Source of the DNA: Palsa-504 sp963744575
GTDB taxonomy: Bacteria; Actinomycetota; Actinomycetes; Streptosporangiales; Streptosporangiaceae
DNA: 64,000 nucleotides
Direction of reading: 5' to 3'
NCBI GenBank assembly: GCA_963744575.1
Contig: CAVUUF010000025.1
Location: 124,001-188,000 of the forward strand
The notes below the pieces were generated by a model that saw only the letters and a list, made by a program, of their open reading frames with translations, searched no databases and had not been told where the DNA came from. A program made the translations under genes and the position numbers. Of this stretch, positions 61,933 to 64,000 are shown piece by piece. How positions within the stretch are numbered: the stretch's first letter is position 1; each line of letters opens with the position of its first letter.

Positions 61933-62622
61933 CTAGGCCAGGCCGTAGACGGGGATGGCCGTCCCGGAGATCAGGGTGGCATCGTCGGAGACGAGGAAGG
62001 CCAGGACGGCGGCCAGCTGGTCCGGCTTCGGCCACCGGTGGTGCCGGGCGTTCGGCATGGCCGCCCGGTTGACCGGCGTGTCGATGATGCTCGGCATGAT
62101 GCAGTTGACCCGTACCCCCTGCTCGCGGCCTTCCGCGGCCGCCGCTTCGACCAGGCGTACCACCCCGAGCTTGCTCACGCTGTAGGCGAAGCCGTTCTCG
62201 CCGTTCTGGACCGCCACCCGGCTGGACACGTGCACAATCGCCCCGCCGCCCCGCCCGGCCAGGACCGGCATAGCGTGCTTGGTCACGACCGCGGCGGTGA
62301 CCATGTTCAGCTCGAGCTGCTCGCGCAGCACGGAGACGTCCAGCTCGGCCAGCGGCTGCGGCGGGGTGTACCCGCCGATCAGGTTGACCACGGCCGTCGG
62401 CGGCGGGGACATGGCAAAAGCCGTCGCGACGCTGGCCTCGTCCAGCACGTCCACCGTGGTGTAGTCCACGCCCGGCTGCCTGGTCTCCTCGGCCGCCGGC
62501 CGGGCGTCGGCGGCCAGCACCGACGCGCCGTCGTCCCGCAGCCGCGCGGTGACCGCGCGGCCGAGGTTGCCGGTGCCGCCGAGCACCACGACCCGGCGCC
62601 CGGACAGGGCCCGTCCCGTCAT
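61933..62622 (-). CDS. SDR-family oxidoreductase
   Basis: A 229-residue short-chain dehydrogenase: cofactor motif VVLGGTGNLGRAV (TGxxxGxG-type), acidic residue after beta2 (LAADARP), NLIGG in place of NNAG, and the catalytic Ser/Tyr/Lys in VHVSSRVAV ... FAYSVSKLGVV. Substrate unknown. The ATG at 62622 has GGGAGG upstream. It lies directly before the truncated gpgS, so a deletion may have joined the two. Confidence 0.88.
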   Translation of the reverse strand: MTGRALSGRRVVVLGGTGNLGRAVTARLRDDGASVLAADARPAAEETRQPGVDYTTVDVLDEASVATAFAMSPPPTAVVNLIGGYTPPQPLAELDVSVLREQLELNMVTAAVVTKHAMPVLAGRGGGAIVHVSSRVAVQNGENGFAYSVSKLGVVRLVEAAAAEGREQGVRVNCIMPSIIDTPVNRAAMPNARHHRWPKPDQLAAVLAFLVSDDATLISGTAIPVYGLA

Positions 62623-62752
62623 TCCCGCCTCCCTCGGCTTAACCCGGCCCCCATTGTGCCGCATGCCGCCGGTCACGCATTCCCTGGGCTCCCTGGGGGG
62701 ACCCAGCCCCCAGGGCTAGACGAAGGCAGGCCGGCCTGGCTAAGACTCAAGT

Positions 62753-63745
62753 ATGCGCATCGCAGTGCTTGGCGCCGGGTCGTGGGGCACGACCGTCGCC
62801 TCCTTGCTGGCTGGCCACCACGATTGCACCGTCTGGGCCCGTGACCCCGAACTGGCCAGGGAGATCTACGAACGCGACGCCAACTCGCGCTACCTGCCCG
62901 GATTCGCGCTGCCGTCCAACCTGAAGGCCACGGCAGACCTGGAAAAGGCTGTGCACGACACCGACCTGCTGGTCGTCGGCGTGCCGACGCACGGGTTCCG
63001 GGCCATTCTCGCCGACACCAGGCCCTACCTGCGGCCGTGGATCCCCGTGGTCAGCCTGGCTAAGGGCTTCGAGCGCGACTCGCTGCTGCGGATGACCCAG
63101 CTCATCCGGGAGGAACTGCCCGGCCATCCGCCCGCCGTCCTGACCGGGCCGAACCTGGCCAAGGAGATCATGGCTGGGCAGGCCGCGGCCAGCGTCATCG
63201 CGACCGAGGACCTCGCGGTGGCCCGCGCGCTGCAGGCTGTCATGCGCCGCGGCCTGTTCCGGATTTACGTCAACCACGACGTGATCGGCTGCGAGCTCGG
63301 CGGAGCGATGAAGAACGTGGTGGCGATCGCCACCGGCGTCGCGCAGGGGCTTGGCGTGGGTGACAACACCCGCGCCGCGGTGGTCGTCCGCGGCCTGGCC
63401 GAACTCACCCGGCTCGGTGTGGCCATGGGCGGCGAGGCGGCGACCTTCGCCGGCCTGGCCGGCATGGGCGACCTCATCGCCACCTGCATGAGCCCGCTGA
63501 GCCGCAACCGCACGCTCGGCGAGCAACTCGGCACGGGCAAGACGCTGACGGAGATCCTCGGCGCGACCAGGACCGTGGCCGAGGGCGTCGGGACCGCGTT
63601 CACCGTGCACGAACTGGCCGGACGCTACGGCGTGGAGATGCCGGTCTGCCGGGAGGTCTACCGGGTCCTGTCCGGGGAGATCCCCGCGTCGGAGGCTTAC
63701 CGCGGCCTGCGCATCGAGGCCGGCCACGAACGCGAGCCCGGGTGA
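62753..63745 (+). CDS. gpsA: Glycerol-3-phosphate dehydrogenase [NAD(P)+]
   Basis: GpsA reduces dihydroxyacetone phosphate to sn-glycerol-3-phosphate for lipid synthesis. The 330-residue protein has the Rossmann motif VLGAGSWGT (5-13), SLAKGFE, TGPNLAKEI, the catalytic Lys in GGAMKNVVAIATGVAQG, and GMGDLIATC and SRNRTLGEQL. Start is ATG 62753. A G-run hairpin-like tract (62692-62718) lies upstream. Confidence 0.96.
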   Translation: MRIAVLGAGSWGTTVASLLAGHHDCTVWARDPELAREIYERDANSRYLPGFALPSNLKATADLEKAVHDTDLLVVGVPTHGFRAILADTRPYLRPWIPVVSLAKGFERDSLLRMTQLIREELPGHPPAVLTGPNLAKEIMAGQAAASVIATEDLAVARALQAVMRRGLFRIYVNHDVIGCELGGAMKNVVAIATGVAQGLGVGDNTRAAVVVRGLAELTRLGVAMGGEAATFAGLAGMGDLIATCMSPLSRNRTLGEQLGTGKTLTEILGATRTVAEGVGTAFTVHELAGRYGVEMPVCREVYRVLSGEIPASEAYRGLRIEAGHEREPG

Positions 63746-63793
63746 GCCGCCCGCCGCGTTGCCCGGCCCGGCACGCTATGTCAGCATGTGGCC

Positions 63794-64000
63794 ATGACTG
63801 ACTGGTGGCGGTTCGACAGTTCCCGGGTCGATGAATGGAAGCGCGGCTTCGCCGGGCTGATCTCGGCGTCTTCCTCCGCCGCCGCGTCGCTCGGCCTGCC
63901 CCAGCTGGGAACGCTGCCCGGCGACCCGTTCGGCATGCTGGTGGACGCCGCCAGCACCTGGCTGATCGGGAAGAAGCGGACGTTCCGGTTCCCTGAGGGG
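63794..64000 (+). CDS. Conserved hypothetical protein, 5' part
   Basis: The frame starts MTDWWRFDSSRVDEWKRGFAGLISASSSAAASLGLPQLG and is open at the window end. The start is helical, then Ser/Ala-rich with DPFGMLVDAASTWLIGKKRTF. It looks like the N-terminus of an uncharacterised actinobacterial protein; the family cannot be named from this part. Confidence 0.6.
   Translation, partial: MTDWWRFDSSRVDEWKRGFAGLISASSSAAASLGLPQLGTLPGDPFGMLVDAASTWLIGKKRTFRFPEG

Overview
The window is high-GC, coding-dense actinobacterial DNA. It has ATGA/GTGA gene overlaps, many GTG starts, leaderless-type promoters, a LAL-type LuxR regulator, mycoredoxin next to a UvrD2-type helicase, whiB7 with its leader, and folP2 with gpgS. 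A filamentous actinomycete (Streptosporangiales/Streptomycetales type) fits best. No rRNA, tRNA or CRISPR array was recognised, so the genus cannot be fixed.

Left chromosomal part (1-28,745). The 3' end of cdsA is followed by a SUFU-domain protein, rlmN with a coupled hexapeptide acyltransferase, a conserved hypothetical protein and a LAL regulator. Next is a complete myo-inositol catabolic operon, 9,420-21,539: iolC, aldolase-like, iolB, iolD, mmsA/iolA, a three-gene CUT2-type ABC importer, iolE-like, iolG, iolH. It is divergent from a GntR/HutC regulator, and a perfect palindrome of the GntR/HutC type lies beside the operon promoter. Then come typA, a parA/ribbon-helix-helix pair, aquaporin, mycoredoxin, a UvrD2-type helicase and tesB.

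Integrated element (about 28,792-58,378, 29.6 kb). A 15-bp direct repeat flanks a region with a tyrosine integrase, small DNA-binding proteins, an excisionase-like gene, a primase-helicase, a candidate origin, small genes and defence cargo. There is no conjugation or virion gene, so it resembles a satellite or mobilisable island. Cargo includes a helicase / DUF1156 methylase / DUF499 ATPase operon related to BREX and a DUF262-HEPN pair. The HEPN gene is split by an IS701-type element that is itself split by a serine-recombinase transposon. The element looks decayed: the integrase has a stop exactly at the catalytic tyrosine codon, and several genes carry frameshifts. Most of the indels are in short homopolymers, so some could be assembly errors. 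A 12-bp quasi-palindrome (GGTGTTTACACC) occurs near its control regions and may be the operator of its own regulator.

The repeat lies in the whiB7 promoter/leader. The left end keeps a WhiB7-like promoter (A-run, -35, -10) cut off from whiB7. The right end joins an element-borne -35 to the whiB7 leader, which holds two coupled upstream ORFs and two hairpins. Insertion therefore appears to have replaced the promoter of an antibiotic-resistance regulator.

Right chromosomal part (58,379-64,000): whiB7, a small gene, a frameshifted extradiol-dioxygenase-like gene, folP2, a 5'-truncated gpgS, an SDR, gpsA and the start of another gene.
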